Shown here one piece after another: positions 17,875 to 27,075 of a stretch of DNA of 64,000 bases. How positions within the stretch are numbered: position 1 is the stretch's first letter; each line of letters opens with the position of its first letter. The notes under the pieces are model-generated. The model was not told the origin of the DNA. It ran no database searches and saw nothing but the letters and a program-made list of their open reading frames with translations. The DNA comes from Aromatoleum evansii (GTDB lineage: Bacteria; Pseudomonadota; Gammaproteobacteria; Burkholderiales; Rhodocyclaceae): contig NZ_WTVK01000025.1 in the NCBI RefSeq assembly GCF_012910805.1, positions 16,441 to 80,440 of the forward strand, in the 5' to 3' direction. The position numbers were made by a program, and so were the translations under genes.

Positions 17875-18035
17875 GCGACGCGATGCGGGCGACTCCCTTG
17901 CCGGAACGTAAGACTGAGCCTTTCCGCGCGTGGGAGCTTCCCGCCCGCGAGCCGGGTCCGGCAGGCAAACGCACGCCGGACGGATGCGAGGAGGCCGATG
18001 GGCTGGCAGCCGTCGCGGTGCTGAGCACGAACTAG
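17871..18035 (+). CDS. possible 54-aa ORF, translationally coupled to the lyase
   Basis: ATG at 17871 overlaps the lyase stop (ATGA), and the ORF runs 54 codons to 18035. The peptide is hydrophilic, rich in Pro, Glu and Ala, with no motif. Coding is uncertain: only the overlap supports it. It may be a small subunit or tail, or noise in the gap before the LysR gene. Confidence 0.25.
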   Translation: MSDAMRATPLPERKTEPFRAWELPAREPGPAGKRTPDGCEEADGLAAVAVLSTN

Positions 18036-18086
18036 CGCTGCGGTGACCCGCGTTGCGCAGAGACGTCGCGAAAGGAGGGCTAAGGC

Positions 18087-19043
18087 ATGGAACTCAGACA
18101 GCTGCGCTATCTGGTGCGCACGATCGAGCTCGGCAGCATCAGCCAGGCCGCACTCGACCTCGGGATCGCTCAATCCGCGGTGAGCCTGCAGATCCAGCGC
18201 CTTGAAGGCGAACTCGCGACGCGGCTGCTGCAGCGTACGGCGACCGGGGTGATGCCGACTGATGCCGGCATCGCCTTCCTCGCCCATGCGCAGCTTGCCC
18301 TGCGCCATGCCAGGGAGGCGGCGACGGCCGCACAGCAATCACGTCTGTCGGGCATCGTCAGCGTCGGCCTGGCACCATCGACGTCCGGGGTGCTCGGCTT
18401 TCCTCTGATCGAGGCAATGCGGGAGCACTACCCGGACATCCGCATCCACCTCGTCGAAGGGATGTCCGGTCACCTTGGCCAGATGTTGAACGGCCGCGAA
18501 CTCGATCTCGCCGTCCTGTTCGATACCGGGCCCACCAGCCGGTGCAGCGTTCAGCCCCTGCTGGAGGAGCGCCTGTTCTTCATATGCGGCGCCGACGTGC
18601 GCCCCACTACCCTGCCGACTCGCCTTGCCCACATGGCCGAAGTACCGCTCGTACTGCCGACCCCGCGTCACGGTCTGCGCCGGGTCATCGACGCCGCGTT
18701 TCACGCACTGGGCATGCGTCCCGCAGTCATCGCCGAAGTCGATTCGCTCTACGTGCTCATGGACATGGTGGCACGGGGCATGGCGGCGACCTTGCAGCCG
18801 TGGGCGGCACTCGCGCGCCAGTCGGATGCGGAGTCACGCTTGAGCTGGGCCGAGATCGTGGATGACGGGACTTCCCGCCGGAATCTCTTGTGCAGTCTCT
18901 CCGACGACGAGCTGTCACCGGCCGCGCTGGCGACGCGCGGCATGGTGATTCGCGTCGTGCGCCGGCTCGTCACCGAGGGCTGTTGGCGCGGCGTCGCGAC
19001 CGGCCATCTCGATCCGAGATGGGGCGATATCGGCGCGGCTTAG
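18087..19043 (+). CDS. LysR-family transcriptional regulator (TcuR-like position)
   Basis: This 318-aa protein has the N-terminal helix-turn-helix GSISQAALDLGIAQSAVSLQ (residues 17-36) and a substrate-binding-like C-terminal domain. It starts at ATG 18087 after GGAGGG. It lies directly before, and in the same direction as, the TcuA/TcuB genes. In Salmonella the tricarballylate genes are controlled by the LysR protein TcuR, so a comparable role is likely. Orientation within the operon suggests it may be co-transcribed with the upstream catabolic genes. Confidence 0.85.
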   Translation: MELRQLRYLVRTIELGSISQAALDLGIAQSAVSLQIQRLEGELATRLLQRTATGVMPTDAGIAFLAHAQLALRHAREAATAAQQSRLSGIVSVGLAPSTSGVLGFPLIEAMREHYPDIRIHLVEGMSGHLGQMLNGRELDLAVLFDTGPTSRCSVQPLLEERLFFICGADVRPTTLPTRLAHMAEVPLVLPTPRHGLRRVIDAAFHALGMRPAVIAEVDSLYVLMDMVARGMAATLQPWAALARQSDAESRLSWAEIVDDGTSRRNLLCSLSDDELSPAALATRGMVIRVVRRLVTEGCWRGVATGHLDPRWGDIGAA

Positions 19044-19148
19044 GGCAAGGGGTGCGCCAGACGCAATAGTGGAGCCGTCGACGTGCAGGGGGACCGCGGA
19101 TTGCGGTGACCGCACGGCGAGGAACCAGCCCCGAATGGAGTTCAGGAC

Positions 19149-20576
19149 ATGAAACAAGATACCTCGAGCACCCCCGACGTGCTCGTCATCGGCGGCGGCA
19201 ATGCGGCGCTGTGCGCAGCGCTTACCGCCCGCGAGGCGGGCGCTTCCGTGCTGCTGCTGGAAGCCGCGCCGCGCGAATGGCGTGGCGGCAACTCGAGCCA
19301 CACGCGCAACCTGCGTTGCATGCACGATGCCCCCCAGGACGTGCTCACCGAGGCCTACCCTGAAGAAGAGTTCTGGCAGGATCTCAAGAAGGTGACCGGT
19401 GGCCGCACCAACGAGCAACTCGCGCGGCTGGCGATCCGCGAGTCCTCCCGCTGTCGCGACTGGATGCGCCGGCATGGCGTGCATTTCCAGCCCTCGCTGT
19501 CGGGCACGCTGCATCTGTCGCGCACCAACGCCTTCTTCATGGGGGGCGGAAAGGCGCTTGTGAATGCCTATTACCGCAGCGCGGAAGCGCTCGGCGTGCG
19601 CATCCGCTACGAGGCGCCGGTGGATCGACTGGAAGTGGTCGACGGCGAGTTCCGCGCCGCGTGGATCGGACAGGAACGCATCGTGGCCCGCTCCTGCGTG
19701 CTCGCCTCCGGCGGCTTCGAATCCAACCGGGAATGGCTGCGCGAAGCCTGGGGCCAGAACGCCGACGGCGAGTGGCCGGCGGACAACTTCGCGATCCGCG
19801 GCACGCGCTTCAATCGCGGGGTGCTGCTGAAAGCGATGATGGAGTCGGGCGCCGACACGATCGGCGATCCCTCGCAATCGCACTGCGTCGCCGTCGATGC
19901 GCGCGCGCCGCTCTACGACGGCGGGATCTGCACGCGCATCGACTGCGTGTCGCTCGGCATCGTCGTCAACCGGCACGCGCAGCGCTTCTACGACGAGGGC
20001 GAAGACTTCTGGCCCAAGCGTTATGCGATCTGGGGACGTCTCGTCGCCCAGCAGCCCGGGCAGGTCGGATTTTCGGTCATCGATTCGAAGGCCGTCGGCC
20101 GCTTCATGCCCCCCGTGTTCCCCGGCGCGAAGGCCGACACCCTCGAAGGCCTCGCTCGCCAGCTCGGTCTCGAAGAGCAGGCCTTCGTGCGCACGGTGCG
20201 CGACTACAACGCCGCGTGCCGCGTCGGCACCTTCGACCACACGGTGCTCGACGACTGCCATACGGACGGTGTAACGCCGGCGAAGACCCACTGGGCCTTG
20301 CCGCTCGATACCCCTCCCTTCTATGGCTACGCGCTCAAGCCCGGCATCACCTTCACCTACCTCGGCCTGAAGGTCGACGAACGGGCGGCCGCGCATTTCA
20401 AGGGCAAACCCAGCCGCAATCTTTTCGTCGCCGGCGAGATGATGGCCGGCAATGTGCTCGGACAGGGCTACACCGCAGGGGTCGGCATGACGATCGGCAC
20501 GGTATTCGGTCGTATCGCGGGCGCGTCTGCAGCCGTGGCGGCCAGGAATGAAGGAGTCGAACATGCAGCAGCTTGA
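19149..20576 (+). CDS. tcuA: FAD-dependent tricarballylate dehydrogenase (TcuA-like)
   Basis: This 475-aa flavoprotein of the succinate dehydrogenase/fumarate reductase family has the dinucleotide-binding segment [20 protein letters not shown] near the N terminus. TcuA landmarks are [19 protein letters not shown] and [19 protein letters not shown]. The C-terminal FAD region [19 protein letters not shown] is also present. TcuA oxidises tricarballylate to cis-aconitate and is reoxidised through TcuB. Both genes are present in the usual order with overlapping ends. The length is normal and there is no signal peptide. Confidence 0.85.
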   Translation: MKQDTSSTPDVLVIGGGNAALCAALTAREAGASVLLLEAAPREWRGGNSSHTRNLRCMHDAPQDVLTEAYPEEEFWQDLKKVTGGRTNEQLARLAIRESSRCRDWMRRHGVHFQPSLSGTLHLSRTNAFFMGGGKALVNAYYRSAEALGVRIRYEAPVDRLEVVDGEFRAAWIGQERIVARSCVLASGGFESNREWLREAWGQNADGEWPADNFAIRGTRFNRGVLLKAMMESGADTIGDPSQSHCVAVDARAPLYDGGICTRIDCVSLGIVVNRHAQRFYDEGEDFWPKRYAIWGRLVAQQPGQVGFSVIDSKAVGRFMPPVFPGAKADTLEGLARQLGLEEQAFVRTVRDYNAACRVGTFDHTVLDDCHTDGVTPAKTHWALPLDTPPFYGYALKPGITFTYLGLKVDERAAAHFKGKPSRNLFVAGEMMAGNVLGQGYTAGVGMTIGTVFGRIAGASAAVAARNEGVEHAAA

Positions 20577-21723
20577 AGCCCTGCTCCGCGAAGCAAGCGA
20601 TCTGGCCGAGGGCGTCGTCGTGCCCAGCGCGGCGGAAGCCGAAGTCGAACGCGTGATGAAGATCTGCAACGCCTGCCGCTACTGCGAAGGCTTTTGTGCG
20701 GTCTTCCCGGCGATGACACGGAGACTCGAATTCGCCCAGGCCGACGTTCATTACCTCGCGAACCTTTGCCACAATTGCGGCGCGTGCCTGCATGCCTGCC
20801 AATACGCGCCGCCGCACGAGTTCGCGGTCAATATTCCGCAGGCGATGGCCAAGGTGCGCGGGCAAACCTACTCGGACTTTGCGTGGCCGAGCAGTCTCGG
20901 CACGCTCTACCGCAACAACGGGCTCACCGTCGCGCTGGCGCTTGCGACCGGGCTCGCGCTCTTCCTGGTGATGGCCCTGGCAAGAAACGGCACGCTGTTC
21001 CACGCCCCGCTAGCCGGCGATTTCTACGCGATCTTTCCGCACAACCTGCTGGTGTCGATGTTCGGGCCGGTGTTCCTGTTCGTCGCGGTGGCTCTGGGCC
21101 TGGGTGTGGCGAAGTTCTGGCGCGGGATCTCGGCGGGAGACCCCAATGCGGCGGCAATCGCCGAGACCGCGCATGACGTGCTCAAGCTCAAGTACCTCGA
21201 CGGCGGACACGGTCAAGGCTGCCCGAACGAGGACGATGCCAATACGCTCGCCCGCCGCCGCTTCCACCACCTGACCTTCTACGGCTTCATGCTGTGCTTT
21301 GCGGCAACGAGTGTGGCGACGATCTACCATTACGTCTTCGGCTGGGCGGCGCCTTACGCGCTGACCAGCCTGCCCGTCGTGCTCGGCACCCTGGGTGGAA
21401 TCGGGCTGCTGATCGGCCCCGCAGGGCTGCTCTGGCTGAACCTGCAGCGCCACGCGCAGCACGGGGACGCCGCGCAGAAACCGATGGACCGCGGTTTCAT
21501 CGCGCTGCTGCTGCTCACCGGCGCCACGGGGCTCGCGCTCCTCGCGGGACGCGACACTGCAGCGATGGCGCTCCTCCTTGCCCTGCATCTCGGCGCGGTG
21601 ATGGCGCTGTTCCTGACCATGCCCTATGGCAAGTTCGCACACGGCATTTTTCGCACTGCCGCGCTGCTGAAATGGTCGATCGAGAAGCGCACCCCCAATC
21701 CGGTCGGCGTCGGCAGCGAGTGA
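20563..21723 (+). CDS. tcuB: TcuB-like Fe-S/membrane electron-transfer protein
   Basis: The protein is 386 aa from ATG 20563, preferred over an in-frame ATG at 20548 because AAGGAG lies between them; it overlaps the tcuA end. The N-terminal half has two [4Fe-4S] motifs (C35, C38, C41, C45 and C69, C72, C75, C79). The C-terminal half has about six hydrophobic segments with His residues that could hold haem. TcuB reoxidises the TcuA flavin and passes electrons to quinone. The proline after the last Cys seen in classic ferredoxins is replaced by hydrophobic or Gln residues, as in TcuB. Confidence 0.87.
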   Translation: MQQLEALLREASDLAEGVVVPSAAEAEVERVMKICNACRYCEGFCAVFPAMTRRLEFAQADVHYLANLCHNCGACLHACQYAPPHEFAVNIPQAMAKVRGQTYSDFAWPSSLGTLYRNNGLTVALALATGLALFLVMALARNGTLFHAPLAGDFYAIFPHNLLVSMFGPVFLFVAVALGLGVAKFWRGISAGDPNAAAIAETAHDVLKLKYLDGGHGQGCPNEDDANTLARRRFHHLTFYGFMLCFAATSVATIYHYVFGWAAPYALTSLPVVLGTLGGIGLLIGPAGLLWLNLQRHAQHGDAAQKPMDRGFIALLLLTGATGLALLAGRDTAAMALLLALHLGAVMALFLTMPYGKFAHGIFRTAALLKWSIEKRTPNPVGVGSE

Positions 21724-23072
21724 GGCCGGTGCGCCCGGACCGGTTCGGCGAAGCCGCCGCGACCGCGAGCCCGCGGAAGCCCGGCCGGTCCTGGCGCGCG
21801 TTGCGTCATCGGAACTATCGGCTCTACTTCTGCGGGCAGTCGGTATCGCTGCTGGGCAGCTGGACGCAGCAGGTGGCACTCGGCTGGCTCGTCTATCGAC
21901 TCACGGACTCGGCCGCACTGCTCGGCATCGTCGCGTTCCTCGCCCAGGCCCCGCAACTCGTCGTCGCGCCAGTCGCCGGCATCGTCATCGACCGGGTGGA
22001 GCGCAAACGCCTGATGCTGCTCGTGCAACTCATGATGCTGATCCAGGCAGGCTTCCTCGCGATTTCGACCTTTTGGGGCTGGATCACTCCGCTGCAGATC
22101 CTGGTCGCATCGGCATCGCTGGGCATCCTCAACAGCTTCGATGCGCCGCTTCGGCATGCGCTCGCTGCGCCACTGATCGCCGATCCGGAGGATCTGCCGA
22201 ACGCGATCGCGCTGAACTCGCTGATCTTCAACACTGCGCGCTTCGTCGGACCGCCTGTTGCGGGTGCGGTGCTCGCGACGACTTCGGAGGCGGCATGCTT
22301 CGCGTTGAACGCGCTGTCGTTCGTCGCCGTGATTGCGGCACTGCTGTGCATCCGCATCCCGCACAATCAGACCGTCGCGCTCCCGTTCGGCACTGCGATG
22401 CGGGAAGGCGTGGAGTTCGTGCGGAACAGCCTGCCGGTCTCCAAGCTGCTGATTCAGGTCGCGTTGCTCAACTTCCTCGCCGCGAGCTATGTGCCCCTGA
22501 TGCCGGTTTTCGCCCGCGACGTCTTCCACGGCGGGCCGAATACCCTCGGAATGCTCCTCGGCAGCGCGGGCGCCGGCGCCTTGTGCGCGTCCCTGAATCT
22601 CGTGATGCGCCGGTCCGTGAGGGGACTCACCGGCGAGATCGCCGGGGGAAACCTGCTCGCGGCGCTGGCGCTCATCGGATTTACATTGTCGGACACGCTC
22701 TGGCTCGGGGCGGGGCTGCTGTTCCTGGTCGGCTTCGGTGTCATCACCGGCAACGCGTCGAGCAATACGGTGCTGCAGACGATCCTGCCCGAGGGGCTCA
22801 GAGGCCGCGTGCTTGCGTTGTACACCGCGGCCAACCTCGGCGCAGCGGCTATCGGGAGCCTGCTTGCAGGAATCCTCTCCGATCACGTCGGTGCCAAAAC
22901 GACGGAACTCGCTGCGGGCGCGGCGCTGCTGCTCGCAAGCCTTCATTTCCGGCTGGGGCTGGAATTCCTGCGCATGCATTTGCGCCCCATCTATGCGGCG
23001 CTCGGAATCCGCCACCCGGTCGTGCCCGAAGGGGAGGCCGGCGCGGCAACCCGAAAACCTTGGATCAGCTAG
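21720..23072 (+). CDS. MFS transporter (EntS/MFS_3-type)
   Basis: The protein is about 450 aa if started at GTG 21720, which overlaps the tcuB stop (GTGA); GTG 21729 is an alternative. Twelve hydrophobic segments follow [20 protein letters not shown], and DRVERKR is the cytoplasmic loop after the second segment. The family mostly exports siderophores and drugs. It is not the TcuC citrate/proton symporter type. With a TRAP importer already present, export of a pathway intermediate or relief of toxicity is possible. Confidence 0.82.
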   Translation: MRPVRPDRFGEAAATASPRKPGRSWRALRHRNYRLYFCGQSVSLLGSWTQQVALGWLVYRLTDSAALLGIVAFLAQAPQLVVAPVAGIVIDRVERKRLMLLVQLMMLIQAGFLAISTFWGWITPLQILVASASLGILNSFDAPLRHALAAPLIADPEDLPNAIALNSLIFNTARFVGPPVAGAVLATTSEAACFALNALSFVAVIAALLCIRIPHNQTVALPFGTAMREGVEFVRNSLPVSKLLIQVALLNFLAASYVPLMPVFARDVFHGGPNTLGMLLGSAGAGALCASLNLVMRRSVRGLTGEIAGGNLLAALALIGFTLSDTLWLGAGLLFLVGFGVITGNASSNTVLQTILPEGLRGRVLALYTAANLGAAAIGSLLAGILSDHVGAKTTELAAGAALLLASLHFRLGLEFLRMHLRPIYAALGIRHPVVPEGEAGAATRKPWIS

Positions 23073-23084
23073 GGAAGAAAAACG

Positions 23085-24074
23085 ATGAGAGTGACGGTCC
23101 TCGACGACTATCAGGGCGTGGTGCCGCGCCTCGCCGCTACGAAGGAGCTTGAGGACATCCCGGTAAGCCTCCACACGCTCACGGAACGCCTCGTCGACGA
23201 GGACGGGTTGATCGCCGCGCTGCAGGACACGGATTGCCTGGTGCTGATTCGCGAGCGCACGCAGATCACCGCTCGCGTCGTCGAAGCGCTGCCGCGGCTG
23301 AAACTGATCGTACAGACCGGGCGGCTTTCCGGCTGCATCGACCTCGAAGCCTGCAGGCGACGGGGCATCCAGGTCCGCGACGGCAGCGGCAATCCGATCG
23401 CACCCACTGAGCTGACCTGGGCGCTGATCCTCGCTGCGTCGCGCCGCTTGCTGCCCTACGCCCACCATCTGTCGCAGGGGCGGTGGCAGCGCAGCTGCGA
23501 ACAGATCGGGGACGAAGGGCTCGGACGCGCCGTGCACGGCCGCACGCTCGGCGTCTGGTCCCTGGGCAAGATCGGAAGCCGCGTCGCGGCCATCGGGCAA
23601 GCCTTCGGGATGCGCGTCGTCGTGCACGGTCGCGAGCAGTCCCGCGAGGCCGCGGCGCGCGCCAGCTACGAGTTCATCGCCAACCGCAGCGAGTTCCTGG
23701 CGCAACTCGACGTCCTGACGCTGCACCTGCGGCTCGGCCCCGACACGCGCCACATGATCGATGCCGACGATCTTGCATTGATGCGCCCGGACGCCTTGCT
23801 GGTGAACACCAGCCGCGCCGAACTCCTCGCGCCGGGCGCCCTGCTCGACGCGCTCGCCCGTGGCCGACCCGGTGCCGCAGCGCTGGACGTTTTCGAGGAC
23901 GAGCCGGACGGCGTCGCGCCTTACCTGAATCACCCGGCAATCCTGTGTACCCCCCACCTGGGCTTCGTCGATCAGGACACCTACGAGGCTTACTTTCGTG
24001 AGGCGTTCGCGCAAGTGCGGCGATTCGTCGCCGGGGAAAAACCGGCAATCGGTGAGGGAAACAGGCCGTCATAG
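23085..24074 (+). CDS. D-2-hydroxyacid dehydrogenase (phosphoglycerate dehydrogenase-like)
   Basis: This 329-aa protein has the two-domain D-hydroxyacid dehydrogenase layout. The NAD-binding motif is LGVWSLGKIGSRVA, slightly divergent from the usual G-G-G pattern. The catalytic triad regions are NTSRAE (Arg), DVFEDEP (Glu) and CTPHLGF (His). It would interconvert a 2-keto acid and a D-2-hydroxy acid with NAD. In this cluster it might process a 2-hydroxy or 2-oxo polycarboxylate intermediate. Start at 23085 shortly after the MFS stop. Confidence 0.82.
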   Translation: MRVTVLDDYQGVVPRLAATKELEDIPVSLHTLTERLVDEDGLIAALQDTDCLVLIRERTQITARVVEALPRLKLIVQTGRLSGCIDLEACRRRGIQVRDGSGNPIAPTELTWALILAASRRLLPYAHHLSQGRWQRSCEQIGDEGLGRAVHGRTLGVWSLGKIGSRVAAIGQAFGMRVVVHGREQSREAAARASYEFIANRSEFLAQLDVLTLHLRLGPDTRHMIDADDLALMRPDALLVNTSRAELLAPGALLDALARGRPGAAALDVFEDEPDGVAPYLNHPAILCTPHLGFVDQDTYEAYFREAFAQVRRFVAGEKPAIGEGNRPS

Positions 24075-24087
24075 AAATGCGTACCTC

Positions 24088-24118
24088 GCAACAATCGTAG
24101 CGATTATTGCATTTCATG
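24088..24118. promoter_or_regulatory. inverted repeat with TTGCATTTC core, copy 2
   Basis: GCAACAATCG-TAG-CGATTATTGC (24088-24110) is an inverted repeat that runs into ATTGCATTTCATG. It shares TTGCATTTC with the sites at 9190 and 25372 and lies 55-85 bp before the second prpF-like gene. A probable LysR-family site. Confidence 0.42.
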
Positions 24119-24172
24119 TTTTTCCGTCGGGCGCCCAGAATCGCGCCATCGTTGAGACGGAGGAACACCAGC

Positions 24173-25270
24173 ATGATCCTGACCATTCCTTGCACGCTGA
24201 TGCGCGGAGGCACGTCGAAGGGGCCGTATTTCCACGCCGCAGATCTCCCCGCCGATCCCGCGGAGCGCGACCGCGTACTGCTCGCGGCGATGGGGTCGCC
24301 CCATGCGCGGCAGATCGACGGCATCGGCGGCGGCGACACGCTGACGAGCAAGGTCGTCATCGTGAGCCCCTCGACCCGCGCCGACATCGACGTCGAGTAT
24401 CTCTTTGCGCAGGTGTCGGTCGAGACGGCCACCGTCGACACGACGCCGAACTGCGGCAACATGCTCGCCGGCGTCGGCCCCTTCGCGATCGAGAACGGGC
24501 TGGTCCCCGCGACCGACCCCGTCACGACCCTGCGCATCCTCAACGTGAACACCGGCAAGGTCGTCGAGGCCGTGATCCAGACGCCTGGCGGCAAGGTGAG
24601 CTACGACGGGCTTGCACGCATCGATGGCGTCCCCGGCAGCGGAGCGCCGATCCAGCTGAATTTCCGCGACGCGGCCGGTGCCAAGACCGGACGCCTGCTG
24701 CCGACCGGGCGTCCGCTCGATGTCGTCGATGGCGTCGAAGTGTCCTGCATCGACTTCTCGACGCCGCTGGTTTTCGTCCCAGCGCAAGCGATGGGAAAGA
24801 CCGGCCACGAGACGAAGGCCGAACTCGATGCCGACCGGAAGCTGAAGGTCCGGCTCGAGTCGATCCGCTTGCAGGTTGCGCTGCTCGCAGGACTGGGTGA
24901 TGTGCGCGACAAGGTCTTGCCGAAGATCGCCCTGGTTGCGTCGCCTCAGGGGAGAGGCGTTATCGCCTCTCGCTACTTCACCCCGTGGAACTGCCATTCT
25001 GCCTATGCCGTGACGGGCGCGTTGTGCCTCGCGGCCGCGAGCATCCTTCCCGGCTCGGTCGTGCAAGGTCTCGCCCGGCCGAAGTCGGACGACCCGTACC
25101 TCGTGACGATCGAGCAGCCAGCCGGAACGCTGGACATCCGCCTCGACGTCGCGGCAAAGGCGGTCGACGACCTTCCCGTCATCCATTCCGCGGGCTTGAT
25201 CCGGACCGCCCGCCCGCTCTTCCGCGGAGCCGTACACGTTCCTCTGTGCGAGCCCGGTCGAGCCGCATAG
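24173..25270 (+). CDS. PrpF-family isomerase, copy 2
   Basis: The protein is 365 aa from ATG 24173, which follows GGAGGA; an earlier in-frame start lies inside the operator-like repeat and was rejected. It has the same signatures as copy 1 (PCTLMRGGTSKG, IDGIGGGDTLTSK, NTGKVVEAVIQTPGG) and is clearly a paralogue, aligning along the whole length. Two PrpF proteins in one cluster suggest two different double-bond shifts, for example cis/trans-aconitate and itaconate/mesaconate- or methylaconitate-type, rather than redundancy. Confidence 0.85.
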   Translation: MILTIPCTLMRGGTSKGPYFHAADLPADPAERDRVLLAAMGSPHARQIDGIGGGDTLTSKVVIVSPSTRADIDVEYLFAQVSVETATVDTTPNCGNMLAGVGPFAIENGLVPATDPVTTLRILNVNTGKVVEAVIQTPGGKVSYDGLARIDGVPGSGAPIQLNFRDAAGAKTGRLLPTGRPLDVVDGVEVSCIDFSTPLVFVPAQAMGKTGHETKAELDADRKLKVRLESIRLQVALLAGLGDVRDKVLPKIALVASPQGRGVIASRYFTPWNCHSAYAVTGALCLAAASILPGSVVQGLARPKSDDPYLVTIEQPAGTLDIRLDVAAKAVDDLPVIHSAGLIRTARPLFRGAVHVPLCEPGRAA

Positions 25271-25296
25271 GCGCCACTCTCGCGAAATAGCAAAGC

Positions 25297-25320
25297 GCGC
25301 GGCAAGCCTTGATGCCGCGC
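25297..25320 (+). terminator. GC-rich hairpin after prpF copy 2 (weak terminator)
   Basis: GCGCGGCA (25297-25304) pairs with TGCCGCGC (25313-25320) across an 8-base loop. There is no T run, so it may be a rho-dependent or weak terminator before the porin promoter. Confidence 0.35.
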
Positions 25321-25363
25321 CGGCCGGGCGCTGACTTTCTCATGCGCATTCAGCATCAATGCA

Positions 25364-25394
25364 CCGTAATTTTGCATTTCCCGCAATTACGCAC
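25364..25394. promoter_or_regulatory. inverted repeat with TTGCATTTC core, copy 3 (porin promoter)
   Basis: GTAATTTTGC and GCAATTAC flank ATTTCCC, and TTGCATTTC recurs in the same form as before both prpF-like genes. It lies about 130 bp before the porin start. This suggests that the porin is co-regulated with the degradation genes. Confidence 0.42.
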
Positions 25395-25520
25395 GGTCCC
25401 CATACTCCGCCTGCGCTCCGCGATCACCGAAGAAATCCGCGCCGGCTGTGAGCGCTCGTGACGACCCCGGCCGAAGTCCGGGGCGAGGGCGAGAAGACGA
25501 ATCCAACCAAGGAGGAAAGC

Positions 25521-26834
25521 ATGAAGAAGATGAAAGCGGGGATACTGCCCCTGCTCGTAGCCGGACTGTTTGTGCCCGCGATTTGCGCGGCGGCGGAAGA
25601 GGACGGGCACAAACTCGAACTGAAAGTGCGCGGCGTGCATTTTGACCGCGAATTCGAGACATCCTCGAGGGATCGCACGCAGACCGCGCTCGGCTTGCAG
25701 CTCAATTACGAGTCGCCGTACTTCGGCGACATCGCCGGATTCGGCGTGTCGGGCTACAGCGTCACCAAGCTCGATGCGACCGGCTTTGTCACCACGGACG
25801 TGCTCTCCGCTGACAACAATGGCGAGTTGCACGATTCTTTCGGCAAGATCGCCCAGGCATTCGTAAAGCTGAAGTACCACGACAAGGCCCAGCTCAAGAT
25901 CGGTCGGCAACTGTATGACAGCCTGCTCATGATCAGTTCCACGAGCCGTGCCGTGCCCAACACCTACTCCGGTGCAAGCGGCCAGCTGACGCTCGTCCCC
26001 GGGCTCACGCTCTACGGTGCGATGTTCGACGAGTGGTCGCGGCGCGGCGAAGCGCATTTCGAGAAATTCGCGACCGACCGATCCGACGAGGGCGACATCG
26101 ACTATGTCGGCGTGGCCGGCGCGCGCTATGCGAAGGGGCCCTACGAAATCAACGTCGAGTACCTGAACTCGAAGGAGTTCCTGACCAAGGTCGGTGTCGT
26201 CGGTGCTTACACCTTCAATCTCGCGGACAAGAACAAGCTGAAGCTCAGCGCCGGTCTGCACAGCTCGCGTGATGCGGGCAAGCTCTTCGTCACGGCTGCC
26301 GAAGGGGCGGAACTGGACGACGAGGACGTCCCGGGCTCGCGTGCCGGGGTAACCCGCAGCGACAACGATGGGCGCGGCGCCTATCTCGACGCGGAGTGGA
26401 CGGCCGGTAACGTCATGCTCGGCGCGGCGGTGGCGAAGTTCGATGGCGCATGGATCGAGGACAATTTCACCGGCGACCACGGCATGAACCCCTTCCCTAC
26501 GGGCGGCGTGCTGGCGGACATGACGAACAACGACGAGACCGTCTGGATGGTCCGCGCAGGCTACGACTGGAAAGACTACATCAAGGGACTGAAGACGACG
26601 GTCAAGTACAAGCAGGGTACGGGCGCCAGGAACAGTCACGTCTCGTCGCGCGGCGAGGCGGACGAAAGTGAGCTGGAAGTCGATGTCCGCTACCAGATCC
26701 CGCTGCTCAAGGGGCTGAACCTTCGTTACCGGTACCTGGAATACAACTCCGACAAGACCGGTCGCGTGGACGGCGTTCTGCAGGACAACACCGACCATCG
26801 CGTATACCTCGACTACACGTATCGTTTCTTCTGA
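25521..26834 (+). CDS. outer-membrane porin, OprD-like
   Basis: The protein is 437 aa from ATG 25521, which follows AAGGAGG; an upstream in-frame extension has no signal peptide at its N terminus and was rejected. The signal peptide is MKKMKAGILPLLVAGLFVPA with cleavage near ICAAAEE. Alternating beta-strand patterns run throughout, and the C terminus YLDYTYRFF ends in Phe, as outer-membrane barrels do. It probably provides outer-membrane entry for the acids handled by the adjacent TRAP transporter. Confidence 0.82.
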   Translation: MKKMKAGILPLLVAGLFVPAICAAAEEDGHKLELKVRGVHFDREFETSSRDRTQTALGLQLNYESPYFGDIAGFGVSGYSVTKLDATGFVTTDVLSADNNGELHDSFGKIAQAFVKLKYHDKAQLKIGRQLYDSLLMISSTSRAVPNTYSGASGQLTLVPGLTLYGAMFDEWSRRGEAHFEKFATDRSDEGDIDYVGVAGARYAKGPYEINVEYLNSKEFLTKVGVVGAYTFNLADKNKLKLSAGLHSSRDAGKLFVTAAEGAELDDEDVPGSRAGVTRSDNDGRGAYLDAEWTAGNVMLGAAVAKFDGAWIEDNFTGDHGMNPFPTGGVLADMTNNDETVWMVRAGYDWKDYIKGLKTTVKYKQGTGARNSHVSSRGEADESELEVDVRYQIPLLKGLNLRYRYLEYNSDKTGRVDGVLQDNTDHRVYLDYTYRFF

Positions 26835-26862
26835 TAACAAGGGCGGACTACAACGAACGTTT

Positions 26863-26888
26863 GCGAGCGGCATCCGAACGCCGCTCGC
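26863..26888. terminator. hairpin downstream of the porin gene
   Basis: GCGAGCGGC (26863-26871) pairs with GCCGCTCGC (26880-26888) over an 8-base loop. No T run follows. It stands between convergent transcription units (porin and the minus-strand spermidine-synthase-like gene). Confidence 0.4.
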
Positions 26889-27075
26889 AGTTGCTGCCGT
26901 GCGCCCTCGCACGCGACGAACGTGAGCAAGAAAAGGTTTGTTGGATCCGACTGTCCGTTCCGGGCGAGTTGCACGCGTCGGCTTTCCGGCAGATTTCCGA
27001 GCAAAGCAATCTCTCCAATGACGGCTCTGCCGAAACAACGAGCGGCAGCAATGGCCGTGACCCGCCCGCCCCATT

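Noticed and set aside
21720..23072. TcuC citrate/tricarballylate symporter
   Set aside because: The MFS protein looks like the EntS/MFS_3 exporter type rather than the TcuC/CitA metabolite symporter type.
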